Origin: Ruminococcus sp. Phil11
GTDB taxonomy: Bacteria; Bacillota; Clostridia; Oscillospirales; Ruminococcaceae
Length of the DNA stretch: 36,532 nt
Assembly (NCBI GenBank): GCA_001940925.1
Contig: MSGZ01000018.1
Location: forward strand, 1 to 36,532
Direction of reading: 5' to 3'
The number at the start of each line of letters is the position of its first letter. The stretch's first letter is position 1. This document shows positions 14,772 through 22,632 of the stretch, piece after piece. A program made the translations under genes and the position numbers. The notes under the pieces were generated by a model that was not told the DNA's origin, did not search any database, and worked only from the letters and a program-made list of their open reading frames with translations.

Positions 14772-15229
14772 TCTGTAAATTTTATTTCTTCATACAAATT
14801 ATGCAGCGTATCATATACCCATGCATTATAATACGGGCATTCCGGTTCCGGCAGACCGTACAGCTCGGCTGCAAATTTGCTGATTGCCGCCGATCGTGAT
14901 TTTCCTGCAAAGCAATGGATCAGCATGGTATCGACTCTGTCGTACTGCCGGAGAAATGCGATAATCAGCTCTGCCTGGGATTCGCTCATCAGTATTCTGC
15001 CTGTTTCCGGTTCCTCAATATCGTCAAATATCAGTGTCAGTGCGTCATAGCAAAATCTGTTTTGGTTTAGCGTGAAGCCGTAATTCCAGCCGTTGGAATC
15101 CTGAATCGAGATCGCTGCGTACTTTTCGTTGGTCATAGGCGGTCTGCCTGTTTTCGGATCACTGAAATGGGAAAGAACATAGTTTACCGCGTCCTGCGCG
15201 GAACAGATCAGCAGATTCGGCTTTTTCAT
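14756..15229 (-). CDS. Dual-specificity/tyrosine phosphatase-like protein
   Basis: 157 residues with the classic HCX5R motif: IHCFAGKSRSAAISKFAAEL (H105, C106, R112), preceded by FDDIEEP (D69/D70) as candidate general acid. This is the layout of small bacterial dual-specificity-like phosphatases, including those that act on nucleotides. I start it at the ATG at 15229, which has AAAGGAAATAGC upstream; the longer frame begins inside the previous gene. It is the last gene of the second SLOG operon, and its stop codon lies in the operator of the WYL-LRR gene. Confidence 0.75.
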   Translation of the reverse strand: MKKPNLLICSAQDAVNYVLSHFSDPKTGRPPMTNEKYAAISIQDSNGWNYGFTLNQNRFCYDALTLIFDDIEEPETGRILMSESQAELIIAFLRQYDRVDTMLIHCFAGKSRSAAISKFAAELYGLPEPECPYYNAWVYDTLHNLYEEIKFTECSEN

Positions 15230-15230
15230 G

Positions 15231-16124
15231 CTATTTCCTTTCATAGTACTTCATCATTTCGGGAAGTGCTCTGTTGCTGTAGGATTCCAGAAAGTCTGTG
15301 ATACGCATTTTGCCTTTCAGCAACAGGCTGAGGGCAAGCAACGGCTTCATTTTACTCGGAAGATCTGCAGGATCGGCAAGTTCCATTTTCAGGATATTAT
15401 GATGCGAATGTCCAAATGAACCGCCGCAGGAATGCATCGTATTCGGATAATACCCGAGGCAGTACAGCGACATGTCTCCGTAATCGGCATATTCCAGCCA
15501 GCGGGTTTCCTTTGTTGCGTGTTCGATATGCGCAATCACATAAAAAGCATGATGATTCAGATCCTGCACGATATCGCCGACCTGATAATCATCCGGCAGC
15601 TCCGCAAACGCTTCTTCAATGTTCCAGTCATGATCATCAAAAAGGAGAATGTCGGAAATCTCCTGATCTTCGTTCAGGAAATAGCAGACCGGGGATACGT
15701 CCGCATCGTTCAGCTTTCTGCGTATGATCCTGCTTTCATACGGCGGTCCGCTGCTGCGAATGTACTGCACTGCCTCTGAATAAGAGTGAAAGGCACAGCT
15801 GTATTGTTCATCTTCGGCAATGACTTGAAAGCAGCAGTCATCGCACACAGTTTCTGCAAGATCCAGCTTGTTTTGTAATTCTGTGATATAATGCCGGAGC
15901 GAGTCGGCAAAGCTGTTAGAATCCCGTAGATGATAAACGCCCGCCTGAAAATCTTTATCAGAGTATACTTTTTCACGTTCTGTAAGTGCTGCCAGCTTGT
16001 TTTTCATACTCTGTTTTGAGCACTGCGCGATCAGGATACATTCAACAGCCGGTTCCAGCTTCTTTTCGCGAAGCATCTCCCGCAACGTACCGGAATCAAT
16101 AAAATCCAGAACATCATATTGCAT
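15231..16124 (-). CDS. Hypothetical protein, paralogue of the broken gene at 16556-17428
   Basis: 297 residues starting MQYDVLDFIDSGTLREMLRE, with AGGGAG upstream; the longer frame from 16238 would overlap the preceding gene by over 100 nt. The N-terminus (short acidic helix, then LEPAVECILIAQCSKQSMKNKL) aligns with the start of the pseudogene at 16556-17428, and the C-terminal YQVGDIVQDL...FYVIAHI resembles that gene's FHKGDILINPW. I recall similar uncharacterised proteins in gut Firmicutes, but know no function. No membrane or catalytic motif. Its stop (15231-15233) is 1 nt from the next start; it is part of the operon that begins with the second SLOG gene. Confidence 0.7.
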   Translation of the reverse strand: MQYDVLDFIDSGTLREMLREKKLEPAVECILIAQCSKQSMKNKLAALTEREKVYSDKDFQAGVYHLRDSNSFADSLRHYITELQNKLDLAETVCDDCCFQVIAEDEQYSCAFHSYSEAVQYIRSSGPPYESRIIRRKLNDADVSPVCYFLNEDQEISDILLFDDHDWNIEEAFAELPDDYQVGDIVQDLNHHAFYVIAHIEHATKETRWLEYADYGDMSLYCLGYYPNTMHSCGGSFGHSHHNILKMELADPADLPSKMKPLLALSLLLKGKMRITDFLESYSNRALPEMMKYYERK

Positions 16125-16125
16125 T

Positions 16126-16461
16126 TCAATTCTCCCTATCCAGAAAGCAATGATAGTGTGCGCTGTAATCATACCGCACAACAGGATTTGTTGTAATCCC
16201 CAATGCAAGCATAATCTGCCCGAGCCATTCTGCTCCAAAATGCGGACTCAGATAGATAACAGGTTCGTTTTGATTGGTGATCTCTACCCGACCGCGGGGA
16301 TACCACCAGAAAGGAGCTGTTTTTCCTGCCGGTCTGGCAGCTTCCCACAGCTTTTTATGATTGTAGGTATTGCCGGATTTAGCGATACCCTCCAGATAAC
16401 CGCCGTCAAAGGGATAAGCGTAAAGCTGATCGTCGATCAGCCAGAAAACACCGCGTTTCAT
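16126..16461 (-). CDS. Small conserved-looking hypothetical protein
   Basis: 111 residues: MKRGVFWLIDDQLYAYPFDG...AKSGNTYNHKKLWE...WWYPRGRVEI...PVIYLSPHFGAEWLGQIMLALG. The pattern recalls a small uncharacterised family in Firmicutes islands, usually beside the neighbouring hypothetical family. It is mixed alpha/beta with many aromatics and no transmembrane segment. The TGA stop is one base before the next gene's ATG, so the two are translated together. Ribosome binding site is AAAAGGA, very close to the ATG, or AGGAG further upstream; start therefore less certain. Confidence 0.65.
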   Translation of the reverse strand: MKRGVFWLIDDQLYAYPFDGGYLEGIAKSGNTYNHKKLWEAARPAGKTAPFWWYPRGRVEITNQNEPVIYLSPHFGAEWLGQIMLALGITTNPVVRYDYSAHYHCFLDREN

Positions 16462-16485
16462 TCCTTTTCATGCTCCTGATCGTAT

Positions 16486-16554
16486 TTATTGCACATTGAT
16501 GCTGCGGCAATACGCCGCAAAATCTTTAGAATTCAGATAGCTGTAAATGTCCAT
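16486..16554 (-). pseudogene. 22-codon remnant, duplicate N-terminus of the 16556-17428 gene
   Basis: Encodes MDIYSYLNSKDFAAYCRSIN and two more residues, then TAA. The first 16 residues match MDIYSYLNSKDVAEHC of the gene just upstream, so this is a decayed or recombined tandem copy that kept the start and ribosome binding site GAGGTG. The rest of the copy is missing. Confidence 0.65.
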
Positions 16555-16555
16555 A

Positions 16556-17428
16556 TTACACCTCATTTGCTCTGATCTTCGCCTGAATTTGTTTTAATTC
16601 AGGGGATACTTCTCCACGGTAATACTCCAGATCGTGATATCCCCATATTTCACAGGGTGTATCTGAAATCAGGTCATCCATATTATCAAAGCCCCATGCC
16701 AGCAGATCAGTTTCATCCCAATTCGATTTCATGTACTGAAGAAACGATTCGGTCCGTCCTTCATAATGGATGTGATCCAGTACAAACGGAGAGGGACAGC
16801 TGCTCCACGGGTTGATGAGGATATCGCCTTTATGAAAAGGCGTCGGAATGAAAGCATAGAAGTTCTGAAACAGAGGGGAATCAAACGAAAAACCGATTAA
16901 ATCTACGAAAATGAACTTCCAATCTGCATTCATCTCAACAGTTATGGATTTTGGCTCATCTAAAAGATTCATTGTTATTCCGCATGAGGCCAGATCGTTC
17001 ATGCTGAATTCCGTACCATCATATAGCTCCATCGATAATGCCAATTTTGCTTTTTCAAAGTCAGAATAGACGAACCTGGATTTTGTCGGCTCATATCCTT
17101 TTTCTGTCCATTCATAGCCGAAAATTGCATGGTTGCTTGTTTTCAGTGTTAGCAGCATCTGCTCCTGATCGCTGATGTATTCACGCAATGCTGCAAACAG
17201 GCTTTCCGGATACAGCAAACCGTCCTTCCAGCGAAGCCGCTGATGCTTTGACAGTGGCATATCAGGCATGTTTCGCATGATTTTCCGGTACAGACGATGC
17301 TTGACTTCCACAGAAATGCGTTAGCAATGATAAATAATAAAGACAGATTCGAGAGCATTGAAAGAATGATTGTTCTTGCGGCAGTGCTCTGCCACATCCT
17401 TTGAATTCAGATAACTGTAAATATCCAT
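16556..17428 (-). pseudogene. Hypothetical protein gene interrupted by an in-frame stop
   Basis: The ATG at 17428 (AAAGGGAC upstream) opens MDIYSYLNSKDVAEHCRKNN...ESVFIIYHC, then TAA at 17323-17321, and the same frame continues RISVEVKHRLYRKIM to 16556. Alignment with the paralogue at 15231-16124 spans the stop, so this is one 290-codon gene with a nonsense mutation. The downstream part could be started from GTG at 17311 (251 residues) but has no good ribosome binding site. The C-terminal part has FHKGDILINPWSSCPSPFVLDHIHYEG as in its paralogue. Function unknown. Recoding of TAA is unlikely. Confidence 0.7.
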
Positions 17429-17446
17429 GCGCTGTCCCTTTCTATT

Positions 17447-17848
17447 TCAGACATGGATAACGGTATACGGTTTTCCTGCACGCTCCATGTCCTCGATATT
17501 ACAGCGGGTTCCGCGTGTTTTGTCGTCCCAGAGCATAACCGCTTCGTCGCAATCCTGTACCATTGCGATATCTTTCTGCCGATTCAATGCAAATCCTTCT
17601 GTGCCTTCCGGAACGGAAATATGCTTTACCGGATATGCGGAAACAGATTGCCTTACATGCTCACCGCTAACATAGACCGTTACATGCGGATAGCCTTTTC
17701 CATGCAGATATCTCTGCATTAGAATGTCTGCCCCATAGCAGTCGCCGATTATAAACTCACAGTTCTGCGCACAATATGAATCAAGTAGGGCAGTCAGCTT
17801 ATCCGGAAGGGTACAAATCGTTTTTGAGCCGCAGAGAAATACTATCAT
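17447..17848 (-). CDS. SLOG-family nucleotide-binding-like protein
   Basis: 133 residues: MIVFLCGSKT, CEFIIGDCYGADILMQRYL, VTVYVSGEH, then DCDEAVMLWDDKTRGTRCNIEDM and GKPYTVI. This is the SLOG Rossmann-like pattern (start strand with GS, GxxxGAD loop, 'D.a...wd..s.Gt..ni' C-terminal motif). I chose the ATG at 17848, with GGGGGA upstream, because the longer frame from 17911 runs through the operator. First gene of a leftward operon (two unknown families, one phosphatase) with two tandem class A promoters. It probably binds a nucleotide or ADP-ribose derivative. Confidence 0.75.
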   Translation of the reverse strand: MIVFLCGSKTICTLPDKLTALLDSYCAQNCEFIIGDCYGADILMQRYLHGKGYPHVTVYVSGEHVRQSVSAYPVKHISVPEGTEGFALNRQKDIAMVQDCDEAVMLWDDKTRGTRCNIEDMERAGKPYTVIHV

Positions 17849-17869
17849 ATTCTGTCCCCCCTTGATTCT

Positions 17870-17904
17870 ATGATAGCATACCGGATGTTCAGTTTTCTGA
17901 GCAT
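17870..17904 (-). promoter_or_regulatory. Class A operator-promoter, proximal, for the second SLOG operon
   Basis: Dyad ATGTTCAG-TTTT-CTGAGCAT (17885-17904). On the minus strand 9 bp (ending TATGC) then TATCAT (17875-17870), 22 bp upstream of the SLOG start. Confidence 0.72.
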
Positions 17905-17929
17905 ATGGCATCGGGCATGTTCTGATTAT

Positions 17930-17964
17930 ATTATATCATATTGGACGTTCAAAAAATTGGGCAT
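17930..17964 (-). promoter_or_regulatory. Class A operator-promoter, distal, for the second SLOG operon
   Basis: Degenerate dyad ACGTTCAA-AAAA-TTGGGCAT (17945-17964), then on the minus strand 9 bp (ending TATGA) and a perfect TATAAT (17935-17930). Exactly 60 bp from the proximal copy, so the two sites lie on similar helix faces. Confidence 0.68.
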
Positions 17965-17981
17965 TGAATTAGACAAAAAAT

Positions 17982-18002
17982 AGTGGGGCAATACGCCCCG
18001 CT
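17982..18002 (-). terminator. Intrinsic terminator of the AddB/AddA-like operon
   Basis: 8-bp stem around GGGGC/GCCCC with loop AATAC; on the minus strand it is followed by TATTTTTTG. It lies 11 nt beyond the stop of the 18014 gene. Confidence 0.75.
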
Positions 18003-18013
18003 ATCTCACTTTA

Positions 18014-19360
18014 TTATTTGAGTTCTATTAACTTTCGTAGCGTACAATTACCCGAACCTTGGCATTTATACCGAAATCCGCAATGCAAGAGAACAATGGG
18101 ACATATTGTTTCTTCCTTTTCTGAGCAGAGCTCTAAAAGTCTATTTTCTCGTTTTTTCTTTTCGTCATTATCGTCAGGAATATCACTTAGGAGACAGACA
18201 CTGCAATTATTCTGTTCACACATTCTCGGAGCAATACTAAATGTAATGTCGAATTGTTCCGGATACCATGTGCTGTCTTCATTCCAGCCGCAATCCTTCC
18301 TCAGTTGTTTTCCGAATTTCCCTTTTGTTTGCTCAGAAAAGCATTGCCGAAATATAGTGTTCTCGTTCCATACGTCACCAGGTAACTCAATATAACGGCA
18401 CCCTCTATTGCCGTTGTCCTCCAAGACTTCTTCATTGAAACTTTTCCAAACTTCCTCTTCAAGGTGGTCCTTTAATGCTAATTTGAAGGGTTTTGAGAAA
18501 ATAGGAGATTTAATGTAGTCTCGTAATGAACACCATATCCTTTTGAAAGAACCGTATCGCTCATTAGAGCTCAGTTTTACTGTACATCCGTCTTCAATCC
18601 ACGCTTTAATATGATCACATCTGTCTTTCAAAGTGACATATTTAACACACTGATCTGTATTGTATAATTCGCCTTCATTAAGCTTAATATGATTTAACAA
18701 TTCACAAATACCGACTTCATCCTTAGCTTCAGCACTTGCTTTAATTAAATGCTTCTGCTCGCTTTGTGTATATGTAGACAATTGATCAAAAGACAAGTAA
18801 TCAAGTCCTTTTGCCAAAGACTCAATATAATCCTTAGCATTAACTTTTTTGCCTCTAGAATAAACAGATTCAATTATGCGACTAAAATACTCAATAATTG
18901 AACGATCATAATCTAATAAAATTGACAAGGTAAAGTAAATACTAAAGAAATCAATGGGGTAAAATCTAGGCTTGAATACAACTTGTTTATCATCATTAAG
19001 GTAGTTTTTATAACGTCTTAATATGGCATCGTTAATATCTCCGCGCTCCCTAGATATGAAAGAATATCCGTCCGTTATATTCCCTTTAAAAAAAGAACTT
19101 TCAGAAGAAGGATTAAGTAAGCTATCAACAGATACTCCAGATTCATATTGTTTGATCAAATCAGAGAATACAAATCCACCTACATTCCAAATAATCTGAT
19201 ATGGCATCTGCCTGTCTGTAATGTAGCACAGCCAATGTGTCAGAATCTTTTCGGCAGATTTCATATCATGCGCATAGTTGATATCAATTAAATGCTCACA
19301 ATTTTTACCCCACCGAATTTTGTCCAGTGCTGATATAATTTCAAACTTGTGCTTATTCAT
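18014..19360 (-). CDS. Hypothetical protein, cysteine-rich C-terminus, partner of AddA/AddB-like proteins
   Basis: 448 residues, family not recognised. The first 330 residues look alpha-helical without motifs. The last 70 carry a cysteine set, CEQNNCSVC, LCSEKEETICPIVLLHCGFRYKCQGSGNC, that could bind zinc or an iron-sulphur cluster. Third gene of the leftward operon, starting 20 nt after the AddA-like stop, and followed by a strong terminator. Base composition is more AT-rich than the two preceding genes. Its constant position suggests it is a subunit or specificity factor of the helicase-nuclease pair (inference). Confidence 0.65.
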   Translation of the reverse strand: MNKHKFEIISALDKIRWGKNCEHLIDINYAHDMKSAEKILTHWLCYITDRQMPYQIIWNVGGFVFSDLIKQYESGVSVDSLLNPSSESSFFKGNITDGYSFISRERGDINDAILRRYKNYLNDDKQVVFKPRFYPIDFFSIYFTLSILLDYDRSIIEYFSRIIESVYSRGKKVNAKDYIESLAKGLDYLSFDQLSTYTQSEQKHLIKASAEAKDEVGICELLNHIKLNEGELYNTDQCVKYVTLKDRCDHIKAWIEDGCTVKLSSNERYGSFKRIWCSLRDYIKSPIFSKPFKLALKDHLEEEVWKSFNEEVLEDNGNRGCRYIELPGDVWNENTIFRQCFSEQTKGKFGKQLRKDCGWNEDSTWYPEQFDITFSIAPRMCEQNNCSVCLLSDIPDDNDEKKKRENRLLELCSEKEETICPIVLLHCGFRYKCQGSGNCTLRKLIELK

Positions 19361-19380
19361 AATTAAACCACCTTTCTCAA

Positions 19381-22300
19381 TTAAACGTCGATATGATAGA
19401 TCCCCGCATCCGCTTCAACGCCGATGATCTCCCTGACAGCCTCCGCATAAGCCGCAAGCTGCCCCGCATATTTCTCATCAAGCTTAGAACGCTCGACATT
19501 GGTCTTGTAGTCAACAATATGCCACTCACCGCCGGAGCAGTAGAGCAGGTCGATGATACCGTTCACGATCTCGCTGCCGCGCTGCTGACAGAACGGCACT
19601 TCGCAGTATACTTCATCGGCATCCCGCAGCACCGTGAGCAGATCCGTAGGAACACCGTTCTCCTGCGGATAGCCGCCATGCGTCATGGTGTCGATTACCT
19701 TTTTCAGCAACGGGCAGTAAACCTGTTCCTTAGCTTCGTATTCATGCAAAATCGAAGAAATCAGCAGATTTGTGTCGGCGGGGATCCCGCCGGACACAAT
19801 GCATTCCATGAGTCTGTGTACAAGTGTGCCGGTCAGTGCAGCGTTCCGGTCAAGCGGTTCCCGCTCCGGCTGATCTTCCGGTTCCTCGGCGGTAACAGGT
19901 TTCAGCTTCATCTGGCTCGGTATACTGATCTGGTAGGTCGGCGCATTGACAGATGTATCTGCAAGCACAGACTGCGTCGCTGCTTTCTCATACAGTTCTG
20001 TTCCATCTGCTCGCGGCTCCGAAACAGTGATTGCAGTCGGATTCTCTGGAATGAATTGTGTCACAGGCCCCTCAGCAGATTCTAAAAAAACTTTCCACGG
20101 ATTTTTGTCAAAAGGCTCTCCGGTTTCTGTTACACTGTCGCCGATGATCAGAATGCTCTCTGCGCGAGTGGCAGCAACGTAGAGCAGACGCTCCTTTTCT
20201 GCGGCCAGGCATTTTTCTTCGGATTCAGAATCAGATGAAAATGCGTCTGTTTCCGCAATAGTGGAATTCCCGTTCTTTAGTTTGAAAATGCGGCATTCTG
20301 TTCTGTCATGACTGCGTACAACACGAAGAATCGGCTCGTGTTTAGTTGCAGTCGGATCGGCCAAAATCACGATCGGTGCCTGCAAGCCCTTTACCTTATG
20401 CAGATTGGCGATATGCACACGATTGTCGTCCGGTGACAGGCTGACGCAGCGCTCCTTATCAGGATTTGTCAGCAGCTTGGTCAGAAACTCTGCGGCAGAT
20501 TTATGATCCATGATCTCACCAGCATTTTCAGCCTGCCGCAGCAATTCAACTGCATAGCAGTATGCTTCCAACGCATCGCTGCCGGTTTCGGCAAAAACCT
20601 GTTCACGGTCTGCAATCATCTCAAACAAACCGGAGCAGCTCTGAACCGCACCCGTATTTGCATATTCTCTGATCTTCGTCAGTGCATGTTGGATCGACGG
20701 GAATGCCGCAAGCGCGTCATCCTGCTCTGCAAAAGCGTTCACTCTGCCTCCGATTCCGCAAAAACGAGTGATCTCATCTTCGGATATCCGGAATGTTTTA
20801 GCAGTAAGCGCGTTGAAAACAGCCGTTGCGTCCTGCGGATCGGCAGCTGCGGCATACAGCCTGACTGCTTCGGACAGTCCTGCACATTCCGAAAAGACGA
20901 TCTTTCCCTCAACGCGTACCGGAATGCCGTTTGCTGTCAGCGCTCTGGCTATGTTTGCTGTTTGCTCTTTTTGATTTGCGATGATCATGATATCGCTGTA
21001 TTTCGGCAGTTTTCCGTTTTTCAGCCGGACCGCGGGATTCCCGATCAGCCGTTTCACAACCTCGCAGACCTGCTGCGGATCATCCAGCATTGCGCCTCGT
21101 GAACTGACCGTTGAACGATATGTATAGACTCCAGAGAATCCGATATACTCTTTATCATTACTGATTGGAATCTGATGATAGGCACTCTGTACATCCAGTA
21201 TTTCATGGAGCATGTCCGGAAATACAGTGTTAAAAAATCTGCGCAGCTTTGCTGTCGAACGGAAATTTTTGCTGAGCGTCATCACTTCACCTGCCTGCTT
21301 CTCAAATAGGCTGCGCACACGCAGGAAGGCGCCGATATCCGCGCCGGTGAACCGATAGATCGACTGTTTCGGGTCTCCAACGATGAACAGCGCGCCGGGT
21401 CGGGGGATACAGGCTTTCCAGTCTGGCTGCGGATCCTGTGCCGCAAGATAGAATATGACCTCAGACTGCAGCGGATTGGTATCCTGAAACTCGTCCACGA
21501 GATAATAGCTGTGCCGTTCCGCAATATGCCGGATCAGTCTGCCGCCGTTTTCTGCATCTCTGCGGAGCATATCGCGCAGTGTCAGCAGGGCGTTATGGAA
21601 AGTCAGGATTCCGCTGCTTTGCATTTCCGCTGCGATTTCCCGTGAAGCAGAAACAAAGAAGTCGATCGTTGCGGCATATTGCAGTTTTTTCAGGTTTCTG
21701 TAGACATCCGTTTCAGTGAGATTCAGATAATAATAGTCAAGCTTTCCTGCTTTATTCTCATGCTGATCAAATATATCCGGATATTCAGCATTGATTTCCT
21801 GCGGAGATACAACGGTTTTCTGTTTGTCGAATCCTAGTCGTAACAAACTGATGTTCTTCATTGTGTTTATTACATTGCCGATTCTGTCATTCCATGACTG
21901 TCGGAGCTCAGGAATCGCTCTTGACAACTGGTCGTAAGCTTTGGAACTATCACTAAATTTTGAAACGAATTCCGGATGCTCCTGCAAATACTGCAATGTC
22001 CGGACAAGCCGGTATTTCCAGTTCGTATAGCGGGTGTTGACGTCCGTATCCTCCGGCGGATTGTACACAAAATCAGCCTCACGCAGTCCGGCGAATGTGC
22101 CGATGCATTTTTCAAATACTGCATCCGGTTTCATCTGAACGCAGCGGAACAGCTCATATTTCCGCTGCAATTCCGGACTGTATTCTCCGCGCTTGATTCG
22201 CGCATATTCCGCAAGATATGCGGAGGCTTCTTCATTATCCGCACAGACAGTCGTTTCAGAAGGAATTCCCGCTTCGACTGGATGCTCATGCAGCAGCATA

Positions 22301-22632
22301 TTGGAAAACGAGTCAATCGTACCCATGAAGCAAAGGTCAATGTTGCGCAGTGCCTCGGCATACCGTGCACGCTGTACTACGTCCTGTTCTTCGCGGCTGC
22401 GTTCCATCAGCTGCTTCTGGAATCTGCTGTAAAATTCCTTTGCAGCAGCTTTCGTAAAGGTGATCGCGCAGATCTTGCTGACGTCGATTCCTGCGCCGAC
22501 CATTGCCGTCATACGGTCTACCAGTGAGCTCGTCTTTCCAGAACCGGCAGCGGCCTCGACGAAGAAATTGCGGTCAATTTCCGTTGTGATGCGCTTGCGT
22601 GCAAGTTCATCCTTTTCCATGATCGTCAGCAT
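19381..22632 (-). CDS. UvrD/RecB-like helicase-nuclease (AddA-like)
   Basis: 1083 residues. Superfamily 1 helicase motifs: Walker A EAAAGSGKT (about 26-34), ICAITFTKAAAKEF (motif Ia), YYLVDEFQDTNPLQ (Walker B, DExx type), GDPKQSIYRFTGAD (motif III), LSKNFRSTAKLRRFFN (motif IV), VKGLQAPIVILADP and LLYVAATRAES (motifs V/VI). The C-terminus has the RecB/AddA nuclease site: WHIVDYKTNVE. It is therefore an ATP-driven DNA helicase with a PD-(D/E)XK nuclease, as in the AddA subunit, and somewhat shorter than the usual 1200-residue AddA. Its ATG overlaps the stop of the AddB-like gene (TGATG). An AddAB copy under a WYL-type operator is unlikely to be the housekeeping RecBCD analogue. Confidence 0.88.
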   Translation of the reverse strand: MLTIMEKDELARKRITTEIDRNFFVEAAAGSGKTSSLVDRMTAMVGAGIDVSKICAITFTKAAAKEFYSRFQKQLMERSREEQDVVQRARYAEALRNIDLCFMGTIDSFSNMLLHEHPVEAGIPSETTVCADNEEASAYLAEYARIKRGEYSPELQRKYELFRCVQMKPDAVFEKCIGTFAGLREADFVYNPPEDTDVNTRYTNWKYRLVRTLQYLQEHPEFVSKFSDSSKAYDQLSRAIPELRQSWNDRIGNVINTMKNISLLRLGFDKQKTVVSPQEINAEYPDIFDQHENKAGKLDYYYLNLTETDVYRNLKKLQYAATIDFFVSASREIAAEMQSSGILTFHNALLTLRDMLRRDAENGGRLIRHIAERHSYYLVDEFQDTNPLQSEVIFYLAAQDPQPDWKACIPRPGALFIVGDPKQSIYRFTGADIGAFLRVRSLFEKQAGEVMTLSKNFRSTAKLRRFFNTVFPDMLHEILDVQSAYHQIPISNDKEYIGFSGVYTYRSTVSSRGAMLDDPQQVCEVVKRLIGNPAVRLKNGKLPKYSDIMIIANQKEQTANIARALTANGIPVRVEGKIVFSECAGLSEAVRLYAAAADPQDATAVFNALTAKTFRISEDEITRFCGIGGRVNAFAEQDDALAAFPSIQHALTKIREYANTGAVQSCSGLFEMIADREQVFAETGSDALEAYCYAVELLRQAENAGEIMDHKSAAEFLTKLLTNPDKERCVSLSPDDNRVHIANLHKVKGLQAPIVILADPTATKHEPILRVVRSHDRTECRIFKLKNGNSTIAETDAFSSDSESEEKCLAAEKERLLYVAATRAESILIIGDSVTETGEPFDKNPWKVFLESAEGPVTQFIPENPTAITVSEPRADGTELYEKAATQSVLADTSVNAPTYQISIPSQMKLKPVTAEEPEDQPEREPLDRNAALTGTLVHRLMECIVSGGIPADTNLLISSILHEYEAKEQVYCPLLKKVIDTMTHGGYPQENGVPTDLLTVLRDADEVYCEVPFCQQRGSEIVNGIIDLLYCSGGEWHIVDYKTNVERSKLDEKYAGQLAAYAEAVREIIGVEADAGIYHIDV

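Noticed and set aside
17321..17323. Recoding or readthrough of the in-frame TAA
   Set aside because: TAA is not a selenocysteine or pyrrolysine codon, no recoding structure is evident, and a decayed duplicate lies next to it; a nonsense mutation is simpler.
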